Source: Microbacterium azadirachtae
GTDB taxonomy: Bacteria > Actinomycetota > Actinomycetes > Actinomycetales > Microbacteriaceae
DNA length: 64,000 bases
Assembly: GCF_000956505.1 (NCBI RefSeq)
Contig: NZ_JYIX01000037.1
Span: forward strand, 62,001-126,000
Reading direction: 5' to 3'
Within the stretch, counting starts at the first letter, position 1; every line of letters begins with the position of its first letter. A program made the translations under genes and the position numbers. A model generated the notes under the pieces. That model ran no database searches. It saw only the letters and a list, made by a program, of their open reading frames with translations, and had not been told where the DNA came from. This document shows, in pieces, positions 54,760-62,830 of this stretch.

Positions 54760-56223
54760 ATGGCCATGTCATCGAACCTTCTCGCCGCCGTTCCCGGAAC
54801 GCTCCTCACGGCCGCAGATCCCGTCCCGCCCACGACGACCGCCCCGGAATGGGTGCTGATCCTCGCGGCGCTCATCGGCATCGCGACCATCGTGGTGCTG
54901 ATCACCTGGGTCAAGCTGCATCCGTTCCTCTCGCTCCTGATCGGTGCGCTCGTCACCGGCCTCGTCGCCGGCATGTCCGCGACGCAGACGGTCACGAGCT
55001 TCTCCAACGGCTTCGGATCCACGGCCGGCGGGGTCGGCGTGCTGATTGCCCTCGGCGCGATCTACGGCAAGCTGCTCGCCGACTCCGGCGGTGCGGACCG
55101 GATCGTGGACACCCTGGTCTCCCGGGCGAGCGCCGCGGCGCTGCCCTGGGTCATGGGCCTGGTGGGCGCGCTGATCGGCCTGCCCATGTTCTTCGAGGTC
55201 GGTCTCGTGCTGCTCGTCCCGGTGATCATCCTGGTCGCGCGTCGCTCCGGCGTCTCCCTGATGAAGATCGCGATCCCGACGCTCGCGGGGCTCTCGGCCA
55301 TGCACGGCCTGGTGCCGCCGCACCCCGGACCGCTCGCCGCGATCAGCCTGATCGGCGCGAACCTCGGTCTCACGCTCGCGTTCGGCGTCCTCATCGCGAT
55401 CCCGACCGTGATCGTCGCCGGCCCCCTGTTCGGTCGCCTCGCGGCCCGCTGGGTCGACGTTCCCGTGCCCGCGCTGTTCCAGACCGCCGAGGACACCTCC
55501 CAGTCCGGTGAGACCGAGACCGTTCAGGCGCGCAAGCGTCCCGGCTTCGGCACCACGCTGTTCAGCATCCTGCTTCCGGTCGTCCTGATGCTGCTCTCCG
55601 CGATCGTCGACATCGTCGCCCCGAACGACACCTCGGCGTTCAAGGGCATCATCGACTTCCTCGGCAAGCCGGTCATCGCGCTGCTCATCGCCGTGCTGGT
55701 CGGCATGGTCGTGCTCGGCCGCGGGGGCGGCATGTCCTCGAAGCAGGTCGGTGCCTCGGTGTCGGCGTCGCTCCCCGCGATCGCCGGAATCCTGCTCATC
55801 GTGGGCGCCGGCGGCGGCTTCAAGCAGGTGCTCGTCGACTCCACGATCGGCACGGTGATCGCGCACGCGATCTCGGGCATCGGCGGGGCGCTGCCCGTCG
55901 TCCTGTTCTTCGCCTGGCTCGTCGCCGTCCTGATCCGCGTGGCGACGGGATCCGCCACGGTCGCCACCATCACGGCCGCCGGCATCCTGCAGCCGCTCGT
56001 GCACGACCTCGGCCTGTCGCCTGCGGGAGCCTCGCTGCTGGTGCTCGCGATCGGCGCCGGATCCGTCTTCCTCTCGCACGTTAATGACGCGGGTTTCTGG
56101 CTCATCAAGGAGTACTTCGGCCTGAGCATCCCGCAGACGCTGAAGTCGTGGTCGATCATGGAGTGCCTGATCTCGGTCGTCGGCCTCGCCGGCGTCCTGG
56201 TCATCGGCGTGTTCGTGGGCTGA
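54760..56223 (+). CDS. gntP: GntP-family gluconate:H+ symporter
   Basis: A 487-residue transporter with about 12-14 helices. KLHPFLSLLIGALVTGLVAGM and the signature region GLSAMHGLVPPHPGPLAAISLIGANLGLTLAFG are characteristic of GntP, as are the late RVATGSATVATITAAGILQPL and SHVNDAGFWLIKEYFGLS. It imports gluconate or a related aldonate. AAGGAAG precedes the ATG. gntK follows after 14 bases. Confidence 0.94.
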   Translation: MAMSSNLLAAVPGTLLTAADPVPPTTTAPEWVLILAALIGIATIVVLITWVKLHPFLSLLIGALVTGLVAGMSATQTVTSFSNGFGSTAGGVGVLIALGAIYGKLLADSGGADRIVDTLVSRASAAALPWVMGLVGALIGLPMFFEVGLVLLVPVIILVARRSGVSLMKIAIPTLAGLSAMHGLVPPHPGPLAAISLIGANLGLTLAFGVLIAIPTVIVAGPLFGRLAARWVDVPVPALFQTAEDTSQSGETETVQARKRPGFGTTLFSILLPVVLMLLSAIVDIVAPNDTSAFKGIIDFLGKPVIALLIAVLVGMVVLGRGGGMSSKQVGASVSASLPAIAGILLIVGAGGGFKQVLVDSTIGTVIAHAISGIGGALPVVLFFAWLVAVLIRVATGSATVATITAAGILQPLVHDLGLSPAGASLLVLAIGAGSVFLSHVNDAGFWLIKEYFGLSIPQTLKSWSIMECLISVVGLAGVLVIGVFVG

Positions 56224-56237
56224 TCGGGGGACGGGCG

Positions 56238-56774
56238 ATGATGACGACGCAGACGGTTCCGCCGACGATCCTCGTCGTGATGGGGGTCTCCGGATCGGGC
56301 AAGAGCACGCTGGCCGGAGTGCTGGCCGGGCGCCTGGGCTGGGCGCTCGAGGAGGGGGACGACCTGCATCCCGCGGCGAACGTCGCGAAGATGGAGGCAG
56401 GGATCCCGCTCACCGACGAGGATCGCCGCCCCTGGCTCGAGCTGATCCGCGAGTGGATCGTCGCGAAGCAGGAGGCCGGTGAGCCGGGCGTCGTGACCTG
56501 CTCGGCGCTGCGGCGCAGCTATCGCGAGATCCTGGCCCGGCCGGGTGTGGAGTTCGTGCATCTCGAGGGCACCAAGCACGATCTCGCCGAGCGGCTCGGC
56601 CGCCGGCTGGGGCACTTCATGCCGGCCTCGCTGCTGGATTCCCAGCTCGACACGCTCGAACCGCTCGGGCCCGACGAAGCGGGCTTCGTCGTCGACGCAG
56701 CCCTGCCGGTGCAGGACGCCGCCCAGCAGGTGCTCGACTGGCTCGACGAGCACGGGACGCCGACCAGCCCCTGA
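56238..56774 (+). CDS. gntK: gluconokinase
   Basis: A 178-residue kinase. The P-loop is VVMGVSGSGKSTLAGVLA near residue 14. LEEGDDLHPAANVAKMEAGIPLTDEDRRPWL is the gluconate-binding block, and VTCSALRRSYREILARPG and GRRLGHFMPASLLDSQ follow. It makes 6-phosphogluconate for the pentose phosphate pathway. It is the second gene of the gnt operon and is ended by the hairpin at 56777-56831. Confidence 0.95.
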   Translation: MMTTQTVPPTILVVMGVSGSGKSTLAGVLAGRLGWALEEGDDLHPAANVAKMEAGIPLTDEDRRPWLELIREWIVAKQEAGEPGVVTCSALRRSYREILARPGVEFVHLEGTKHDLAERLGRRLGHFMPASLLDSQLDTLEPLGPDEAGFVVDAALPVQDAAQQVLDWLDEHGTPTSP

Positions 56775-56776
56775 CG

Positions 56777-56831
56777 GAGCCCGGGATCCGCCGAGCGCGG
56801 CGGCCCCGGTTCCGCTCCCGGATCCGGGCTC
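56777..56831 (+). terminator. terminator of the gnt operon
   Basis: GAGCCCGG-G-ATCCG pairs with CGGATCCGGGCTC, with a single-base bulge, starting three bases after the gntK stop. Confidence 0.65.
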
Positions 56832-56870
56832 ACAGCTTGCTGCCGGGCGTGTCGGTGCCACAATGGCCCC

Positions 56871-57605
56871 ATGGGGAACGCGGGCAGCGTGGAGCTCGAG
56901 TCGGCCAGGGTGGTCCGGCTCCTGCGCGACTCGATCCTGTCCGGGCAGCGCCGATCCGGTGACCGTCTCATCGAGCGGGACATCGCGGACGAGCTCGCCG
57001 TGAGCCGGCTCCCGGTGCGGGAGGCGATCCGGCAGCTGCTCACGGAGGGGATGCTCACCGCGCGTCCCAGGTCGTGGGCCGTAGTGCGCCAGTTCACCGA
57101 GGACGATGTGCGCGACATCGCTCAGGTGCGCGACGTGCTGGAGGTGCTCGTCTTCGAGATCGCCGCGCTCCGGCACACAGCGGACGGGATCGCGAAGGTC
57201 GAGGCGGCGCTCGAGCGCGAGTTCGCGGCGGCAGGGGTTGGGGATGCGGCCGCGGCGCGCACCGCGGGGGCGGAGTTCCACCTGATCATGGCGGAGCTCG
57301 CCGAGAACGCGACGGTCAACGAGATCCTCGGCATGATGCGCGGGCGTCTGCTGCTGCTGTTCAAGGACCACGACGACCTGATCGCAATGGCCGAGGATCA
57401 CGCCCGCATCTTCGAGTCGTTCGCGGCACGGGACACGGCGACGCTGCGGCTGCGCGTGCAGCGCCACCTGCGGGCGGGCACCACGACGGCCCTGCGCAAG
57501 CTCGCGGCCTACAACGCCGAGACGGCCGCGATCCGCGCACGTGCCGCGGCCGCGCGCGACGCCGTGTCGATCGAGCGCGAGGATGCATCCGTCGCCGGCG
57601 AGTGA
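56871..57605 (+). CDS. GntR-family regulator with FCD domain
   Basis: A 244-residue regulator. The winged helix has LRDSILSGQRRSGDRLIERDIADELAVSRLPVREAIRQLLTEGML. The FCD domain has DVRDIAQVRDVLEVLVFEIAA and AGAEFHLIMAELAENATVNEIL. A CACAAT box ends six bases before the ATG. The target could be the neighbouring gnt genes, the SDR that follows on the other strand, or a distant locus. Two FCD regulators thus flank the gluconate operon. Confidence 0.9.
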   Translation: MGNAGSVELESARVVRLLRDSILSGQRRSGDRLIERDIADELAVSRLPVREAIRQLLTEGMLTARPRSWAVVRQFTEDDVRDIAQVRDVLEVLVFEIAALRHTADGIAKVEAALEREFAAAGVGDAAAARTAGAEFHLIMAELAENATVNEILGMMRGRLLLLFKDHDDLIAMAEDHARIFESFAARDTATLRLRVQRHLRAGTTTALRKLAAYNAETAAIRARAAAARDAVSIEREDASVAGE

Positions 57606-57611
57606 CGCCGG

Positions 57612-58463
57612 TCAGCGCGGCGACATCGGCGTCGTCGTGTCGATCGCCTCGCGCAGCGGACGCCGCATCGGCGCCCAGTAGCGCACGGGGGCGAGTCGGA
57701 CGAGCGCGTCCACGAGGCGCGTCTCCCTGCCGACCAGGGTACGGGCCCTGCGCTGCAGCGTGGCCCGCACGATGCGCTCCGCAGCGTCGGACGGCTCCAT
57801 GTGGTACATCGCGGCCTGCGCGGCGGCGGCCCGTCCCGCGACCCCCGGATCGATCGAGGAGGCGTAGCGCCCGTGCAGGATGATGCCCGTGCGCACACCG
57901 GACGGATAGACCGCGCCGACCGTGACCGTCGACCCCTCGACCTCGTGCATGAGGGCCTCGGAGAACGCGCGCACGGCGAACTTCGTCATGGAGTAGGGGA
58001 TCCGGCCGCCCGGAGAGGCGAGCGCGTAGATGCTCGCGATGTGCGTGATGTGGGCGGCGGGGGAGCGGCGCAGAGCGGGCAGCAGTGCCTTGGTGATGGA
58101 CACCGTGCCCCAGAGGTTCACGTCCATCAGCCAGCGCATCTCCTCCATCGTGAGCTGGTCGAGGGATCCGAGCATCGAGGATCCGGCGCAGGTGATCAGC
58201 GTCTGCAGCTCGGGATGCGCGGCCTCGATCTCCTCCCCGATCGCGGCGACGGCGTCGTCGTCGCGCAGGTCGACCGGATGCACGGTCACGGTGCTGCCGG
58301 CGGCGCGCAGCTCATCGGCGACGAGGGCGAGCCCCGCCCGGTCGCGGTCGATGAGCGCGAGGTTCGCACCGCGGCGCGCGAGCGCTCTGGCGGTGTCTGC
58401 GCCGATGCCATGGGCGGCGCCGGTGATGGCACTGCTGCGCCCTGATGCGTCGAGAACGGGCAA
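57612..58463 (-). CDS. short-chain dehydrogenase/reductase
   Basis: A 283-residue SDR. ITGAAHGIGADTARALA is the cofactor site and LIDRDRAGL suggests NAD. The catalytic Ser is in HIASIYALAS, with Tyr and Lys in YSMTKFAVRAFSEAL. The C-terminus has a helical extension (ERIVRATLQRRARTLVGRE) seen in membrane-associated retinol/acyl-type SDRs. The start is TTG at 58463, supported by GGAGGA upstream. The substrate is unknown. Confidence 0.87.
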   Translation of the reverse strand: MPVLDASGRSSAITGAAHGIGADTARALARRGANLALIDRDRAGLALVADELRAAGSTVTVHPVDLRDDDAVAAIGEEIEAAHPELQTLITCAGSSMLGSLDQLTMEEMRWLMDVNLWGTVSITKALLPALRRSPAAHITHIASIYALASPGGRIPYSMTKFAVRAFSEALMHEVEGSTVTVGAVYPSGVRTGIILHGRYASSIDPGVAGRAAAAQAAMYHMEPSDAAERIVRATLQRRARTLVGRETRLVDALVRLAPVRYWAPMRRPLREAIDTTTPMSPR

Positions 58464-58597
58464 CGCTCCTCCTACCGCTGCGCCCTCGCACGCTTCATCG
58501 CATGCGTCGGGTGGGCGCAGACGCTGGTCCCATCCTGCCTCATGGTCCTGCTCTTGCGGAACGGGAACCGGTACGCTCGATGTCAGAGGAGGTCGGA

Positions 58598-59239
58598 GTG
58601 GGAAAGAGCGCGGACGCCATCGCCGAGGGCGTGGCGATCGCCACGTCTGCCGCCCGTCTGACCGTCAAGAACCACATCCTCGTGGGCACGATCGCGCAGG
58701 GCGGGTCCTTCGACGTCGCCAAGTACATGAACGACGCGCGGGAGGCGCTGCTCGCGCTCGCCGCGGAGTCGGAGGAGGCGGCGGAGCTCGCCACCAAGCT
58801 GCGCAAGCGCGCGCACGGCCGGTACTCCGATCCGCACGGCACTCACGACTACCGCGACCGCGATGTGCGCAACCTCAAGCGCCGCGCGAAGCAGTCCTCG
58901 GCGGTCGCGGATCGCCTGCGCGAAATGGCGGAGGACGGGGAGACGCTGCGCTTCCTCGTCGAGGCCGCCCGCGCCGCCGCGTGGGGCGACGTCGCCGGCA
59001 ACCTGCAGAGCCGGCTCACGGTCGAGGCCATGCGGCCGGACGAGGATCCCGACTACGCGACCATGCGCGAGGCCCGGATGCAGGCGCTGCGGCTCGTCGA
59101 CCTGCAGGCGCTCGCCTCCGATCAGCGCGCGCGCCGCAAGAACCGCGAGAAGGCCGACAAGGTCGCGGAGAAGGCCGACAAGGCTGCCGCGAAGGCGGCG
59201 GAGCGCGAGGAGAAGCGCACCGCGCGGCAGCTGCGCTGA
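58598..59239 (+). CDS. hypothetical actinobacterial protein, helical and highly charged
   Basis: A 213-residue protein that I cannot place in a named family. SADAIAEGVAIATSAARLTVKNHILVG opens it, followed by charged helices (AREALLALAAESEEAAELATKLRKRAHGRY) and a C-terminal Lys/Ala/Glu helix of about 35 residues. GTG 58598 is preferred because GAGGAGG stands five bases before it. A TACGCT -10 box at 58572 would place transcription start after the alternative ATG at 58580. Its position before tRNA-Arg suggests a core gene. Confidence 0.7.
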   Translation: MGKSADAIAEGVAIATSAARLTVKNHILVGTIAQGGSFDVAKYMNDAREALLALAAESEEAAELATKLRKRAHGRYSDPHGTHDYRDRDVRNLKRRAKQSSAVADRLREMAEDGETLRFLVEAARAAAWGDVAGNLQSRLTVEAMRPDEDPDYATMREARMQALRLVDLQALASDQRARRKNREKADKVAEKADKAAAKAAEREEKRTARQLR

Positions 59240-59304
59240 CGGCCGCCACGCCCGGCGGTCCCGCTCGTGGCGCTCCCGATTCGCGTTCCGGGCCGGCTCT
59301 GAGG

Positions 59305-59349
59305 TATTGTTGACGAGGCCCGCGAGAGCGGGCGGTCTTGTGAAAGACC
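59305..59349 (+). promoter_or_regulatory. -10 box and double-hairpin leader of tRNA-Arg
   Basis: TATTGT (59305-59310) places the start near 59317. Two perfect 6-base stems follow back to back: GCCCGC-GAGA-GCGGGC (59318-59333) and GGTCTT-GTGA-AAGACC (59334-59349). Both are capped by GNRA tetraloops, and the second ends four bases before the tRNA. They may guide 5' processing. Confidence 0.6.
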
Positions 59350-59353
59350 GGAT

Positions 59354-59426
59354 GCGCCTGTAGCTCAATGGATAGAGCATCTGACTACGGATCAGAAGGT
59401 TGGGGGTTCGAGTCCCTCCAGGCGCA
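59354..59426 (+). tRNA. tRNA-Arg (anticodon ACG)
   Basis: A 73-base cloverleaf. The acceptor GCGCCTG pairs with CAGGCGC, and the anticodon stem TCTGA/TCAGA has loop CTACGGA. CCA is not encoded. It marks the left edge of the accessory region. Confidence 0.95.
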
Positions 59427-59446
59427 CACTGTGTTGAGACAGTAAG

Positions 59447-59472
59447 AAACGGCTCGCTTCGGCGGGCCGTTT
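59447..59472 (+). terminator. terminator of tRNA-Arg
   Basis: AAACGGCTCGC pairs with GCGGGCCGTTT around a TTCG tetraloop (one G-U), followed by CGCCTTTCC. Confidence 0.85.
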
Positions 59473-59489
59473 CGCCTTTCCCTGAGAGA

Positions 59490-59557
59490 TCACCGCTCGT
59501 CCGCCGAGCCGGCCGCGACCGCCTCGATCACGGCGACGAAGCCCGCCGGATCTTCCT
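59490..59557 (-). pseudogene. 3' remnant of a truncated gene
   Basis: Read on the minus strand, the last codons before a TGA at 59490 give KEDPAGFVAVIEAVAAGSADER, which looks like the C-terminal helix of an enzyme, probably an alpha/beta-hydrolase. Upstream of about 59557 the sequence changes to AT-richer DNA with an imperfect palindrome (CTGAT-CGCGA-ATCAG, 59561-59575) and no continuing coding pattern. The neighbour of tRNA-Arg has been cut off here, marking a junction. The rest of the 403-base gap to the next gene holds only the candidate promoter at 59769. Confidence 0.5.
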
Positions 59558-59768
59558 TAGCTGATCGCGAATCAGTTGACTTCCTCGCGGGCATTCGGCG
59601 CGGATCCGCGTGATTCTGCAGTTGGCTGGCAGGAGCCGTGGCCTCGGGGCGGGTTGGAATCACTCACGTATGCGCGCACGACCCGGCGGGTCTCTGGCGT
59701 CGTCGAGGGTCAGCTCGGGCGCTCACCCTGCTGTGCACAGCGCTTCGCTCGCCTGCTCCTGCGATCGC

Positions 59769-59797
59769 ATTAGTACGTCCGACCCAACCGATAGTCT
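59769..59797 (+). promoter_or_regulatory. candidate promoter of the coiled-coil/GIY-YIG operon
   Basis: ATTAGT, 17 bases, TAGTCT, with a start expected near 59804, about 70 bases before the ATG. The -35 is weak. Confidence 0.35.
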
Positions 59798-59875
59798 GAG
59801 TTTTCTGCAGCGAGTCGAGCGTGAGCAAGTCATCAGTCATTGTCGGCTCTGAACCGAGACTGGGGAGATGGTCGA

Positions 59876-61129
59876 ATGGCGCGACGGCGTGGATTCTTTG
59901 CCGAGATGCAGCATCAAGCGAGGATCGCGGAGCAGCGCCAGCGGCAGGCAGCTCGTGAGCACTCCGCCGCGGTCAGGCGTGCGGAGCAGGCTCAGCGGGC
60001 GGCGGAGCGCGCACGAGTGGCGGCCGCGCGCGCATCAGAGCAGGACCGTAAGCGTCTTGAGCGCGAAGCCGCGCTCGCGCATGTCGAAGCGCGTCAAGCG
60101 GAAGTCGAGGAGCTGAACTCGACACTTCAGGACAGGTACCAGATCCTCGACAGTCTGCTGACAGCAACGCTTGACGTCGATGATTTTGTCGACCTCGAGA
60201 CCCTCCGGGTATTCGCGGAACATCCATCCTTTCCCCGATTGGATCTGAAGGTTCCAGTTCCCGCGCCGAAGCCCATCCCGGACCCGCCACTCCCGGTCAA
60301 GCGGGAGCCAGAGGCTGTGAAGGGGCTGTTCGGTCGCAAGCAGAAGACGGCCGAGGCGCAAGAAGCCGTTGAACGTCAATACGCGGAGGACTACTGGGCC
60401 TGGACGGCGGCGACGGAGGAGCTTCCCGCTCGTCGGGCCGCTCAGGACGCGGCGCACAACGAAGCCGAACGACGCAGGGAAGAGCAGCTCGCAGTCGAAA
60501 CCGCAAAGTACGAGACTGAATGCGCGGCGCGAGAGGCAGAGGCGAAAGAGCAGAACGAGGCTCTCGATCAGCTAATCGCCGGCCTGGGGTATGGAACTGC
60601 TGATGCGGTGAAAGAGTATGTCGAGATCGTCCTCGCGAACTCTGTCTACCCCGAGGACTTCCCCGTAACACACAGCTCCGTCTTCGAGCCGAGTACTTCT
60701 GAGCTCTTCGTCAGCGTGCGCATTCCCGGGCCGGAGACCGTGCCCACGATCAAGCAGTACCGCTATGTCAAGGCCAACGACGAGATCACGCCGACGGCGG
60801 CAACGCAGAAGGACGCGAAGGATCGCTATGCCACGATCGTAAACAACGTCGCCTTGCGGACGATCCACGAGGTGTTCGAAGCCGATCGGCGTGGACTGAT
60901 TCGGAGCATCTCGCTCGAACTCGGCACAGAGACGATCAGTCCGGCGACGGGTCAGCCGCTGTACGTACCCTTCGTCGCAGTTGCGGCCAACCGTGAGCAG
61001 TTCAGCGGGCTCGATCTTCGCGCCGTTGTGCCAGCCGCTACATTGGCCCATCTCGGCGCCGCCGTGTCGAAGAACCCCCAGGGACTGGTGCCGATCGCAT
61101 CAGGCGGCATTCGGCGCGGAAATGAGTGA
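59876..61129 (+). CDS. coiled-coil protein, putative partner of the GIY-YIG nuclease
   Basis: A 417-residue protein. Residues 1-95 are an Arg/Gln/Ala/Glu-rich coiled coil (FFAEMQHQARIAEQRQRQAAR onward). Next come VDDFVDLETLRVFAEHP and a Pro-rich spacer with KVPVPAPKPIPDPPLP. A second charged helical part lies at about 145-225. The C-terminal domain, about residues 235-405, is globular (AVKEYVEIVLANSVYPEDFPV, IKQYRYVKANDEITPTAA, ALRTIHEVFEADRRGLI). I recognise no named domain or catalytic motif. It is likely a structural or sensing subunit, as its stop overlaps the nuclease gene by eight bases. GGGGAG precedes ATG 59876. Codon use is clearly less GC-rich than in the core genes. Confidence 0.8.
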   Translation: MARRRGFFAEMQHQARIAEQRQRQAAREHSAAVRRAEQAQRAAERARVAAARASEQDRKRLEREAALAHVEARQAEVEELNSTLQDRYQILDSLLTATLDVDDFVDLETLRVFAEHPSFPRLDLKVPVPAPKPIPDPPLPVKREPEAVKGLFGRKQKTAEAQEAVERQYAEDYWAWTAATEELPARRAAQDAAHNEAERRREEQLAVETAKYETECAAREAEAKEQNEALDQLIAGLGYGTADAVKEYVEIVLANSVYPEDFPVTHSSVFEPSTSELFVSVRIPGPETVPTIKQYRYVKANDEITPTAATQKDAKDRYATIVNNVALRTIHEVFEADRRGLIRSISLELGTETISPATGQPLYVPFVAVAANREQFSGLDLRAVVPAATLAHLGAAVSKNPQGLVPIASGGIRRGNE

Positions 61130-62456
61130 GCCAGCGCTGAGGTTCAATCCCCCACCAGGATGGCCGAAACCGCCAGCAGGCTGGGTGCCGCCTCCAAGCT
61201 GGACGCCGGATCCCGCGTGGCCGACTCCGCCTGAGGGATGGCAGCTGTGGATCGGTGACGATGGAGAGAGCAGCGAAAGGGCACCGGAGCTGGCAGGCGA
61301 ACCCGAGGTGAGAGTTCGCGAATCAACTACACCCGAGGAACTATCCTCGTCAGGCTCCGCTCGCGTCGCGTATCTGGAAGCGGAGATCGCGTCGCTCAAG
61401 GCTCGGCTCAGGAGCAACGCCGAAGACGATGCCATTGAGCTGAACGACGCACGCGTTCTTCAAGAGGTTGGCATCTACCGCTACCACCACCCTCTCGAGA
61501 CGGCAGCCGCGTACCAGCAGCGCCTTGAGCTGATCGGATTGCGCATTGCCGAGCTAGTGAAGAGCGCACGCGCGATCATCAAGTCGGAGCTGTTCAGTTT
61601 TAACAACTCGCTTGCGCAAGGCCGTCGGATGACCGGTGATCTGTCCAAGCTGATGCTCCGCGCGTACAACGCGGAGGCTGAGAATGTCCTGCGCACTCTT
61701 CGGGCGGGGAACACCGTTATCGCGAAGAAACGGCTCGAAGCCTCCCGTGCGGCGATTGCAAAGCTGGGCTCGATGATGGAAATGCGAATCAGCGACGAGT
61801 TCCATGCGCTCCGCATCGAGGAGCTCGAACTGACGGCTGACTGGCTCATGAAGAAACAAGAAGAGAGGGAAGCGCAGCGAGAGGAGCGTGCCCGCCTTCG
61901 TGAGGAGAAGCGGGTCGAACGTGAACTCGCAGAGGAGCGTGAACGCCTCGACAAGGAGCGCGCGCATCTGCTCAACATGCTCGCCGCCCTCAAGGAGAAG
62001 GGTGAGTACGACGAGGCTCTTGCCCATCGGCTCGGCGAGGTGGACGAAGCGATCGCGCAGAACGACTTCCGGGCCGCAAACATCCGTGCTGGCTACGTTT
62101 ACGTGATCTCGAACGAGGGCGCGTTCGGCAAGAACGTAGTCAAGATCGGTCTTACACGGCGACTTGAACCTCGCGAGCGGATCTATGAATTGGGAGGCGC
62201 GTCGGTGCCCTTCCGGTTCGACACGCACACACTGTACTTCTCAGAAGACGCAGTCTCGCTGGAAGCGGATCTTCACAGGCACTTCGCGGATCGCGCGCTC
62301 AACCGCGCGAATTCGCGCAAGGAGTTCTTCTTCGCCACACCTGCAGAGGTTCGCGATGTCCTCCTAGAGAAGGTCGGGAACATGCTCGAATTCACCGAGC
62401 ATGCCGACGCGACTGAGTACAGGCAGTCGGTCGGGCTCTGGCCGCGCCAGGAGTAG
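61122..62456 (+). CDS. DUF4041 plus GIY-YIG (MUG113/T5orf172) nuclease, SNIPE-like
   Basis: A 444-residue protein. Residues 7-43 are a Pro/Trp repeat built on PPPGWP, PPAGWVPPPSW and PDPAWPTPPEGW. A short coiled coil near 80-97 precedes DUF4041 at about 105-260 (VLQEVGIYRYHHPLETAAAY, QGRRMTGDLSKLMLRAYNAE). A very charged helix (KKQEEREAQREERARLREEK) leads to the nuclease from residue 324: GYVYVISNEG, VVKIGLTRRLEPRERI with the catalytic Arg, LEADLHRHF with the metal Glu, and RKEFFFA. DUF4041-GIY-YIG proteins include the SNIPE anti-phage nucleases, which are membrane-anchored. No helix is seen here. The intact active site suggests a DNA-cutting defence protein. Confidence 0.88.
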   Translation: MSEPALRFNPPPGWPKPPAGWVPPPSWTPDPAWPTPPEGWQLWIGDDGESSERAPELAGEPEVRVRESTTPEELSSSGSARVAYLEAEIASLKARLRSNAEDDAIELNDARVLQEVGIYRYHHPLETAAAYQQRLELIGLRIAELVKSARAIIKSELFSFNNSLAQGRRMTGDLSKLMLRAYNAEAENVLRTLRAGNTVIAKKRLEASRAAIAKLGSMMEMRISDEFHALRIEELELTADWLMKKQEEREAQREERARLREEKRVERELAEERERLDKERAHLLNMLAALKEKGEYDEALAHRLGEVDEAIAQNDFRAANIRAGYVYVISNEGAFGKNVVKIGLTRRLEPRERIYELGGASVPFRFDTHTLYFSEDAVSLEADLHRHFADRALNRANSRKEFFFATPAEVRDVLLEKVGNMLEFTEHADATEYRQSVGLWPRQE

Positions 62457-62830
62457 CAGCTCGACTTGCGAGCGAGCGCAGACAACACCCGCCCGGTCGA
62501 CGTCGATGTTCCGTCGCTCGTCTGCGACTTCGTCGGTCTTCGCGTTCTTGACGACCTGCATGGCAGTCTTGGAGATCTCGCGGGCGGCGCGCACCCACCT
62601 GAGAGTGACGGGAAAACCCTGCATCGAGCAACGATCCCGGAGCGAAGTCAATCATCTCCACCGCCTTCTTTTGGTCTTGCGCGAGACCAGCCCACGAGAC
62701 GGCCCGCCACGATACATCGCCGTTTAGGGACCGTGATGCGATGCCGGAGACCATCTCAGCTCGGGCTTCCCAGGCGAGTGTGTTGCCGTCTTCGAATGCA
62801 AACTGGAACACCGCCACCGCTTGCAGTCGT
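62457..62830 (-). pseudogene. frameshifted and truncated gene fragment
   Basis: On the minus strand one frame reads AVFQFAFEDGNTLAWEARAE through SLNGDVSWRAVSWAGLAQDQ and EMIDFAPGSLLDAG. The adjacent frame takes over near 62625 with QGFPVTLRWVRAAREISKTA and VVKNAKTDEVADERRNIDVD. Together they look like one soluble protein broken by a single-base shift. The 5' end is lost near 62830, and the frame runs into the nuclease gene on the other strand. Family not recognised. A sequencing error could mimic the frameshift. Confidence 0.5.

Noticed and set aside
61122..62456. GIY-YIG protein as a homing or intron endonuclease
   Set aside because: DUF4041 and the coiled-coil partner are not features of homing enzymes, and no intron or intein interrupts a host gene here.
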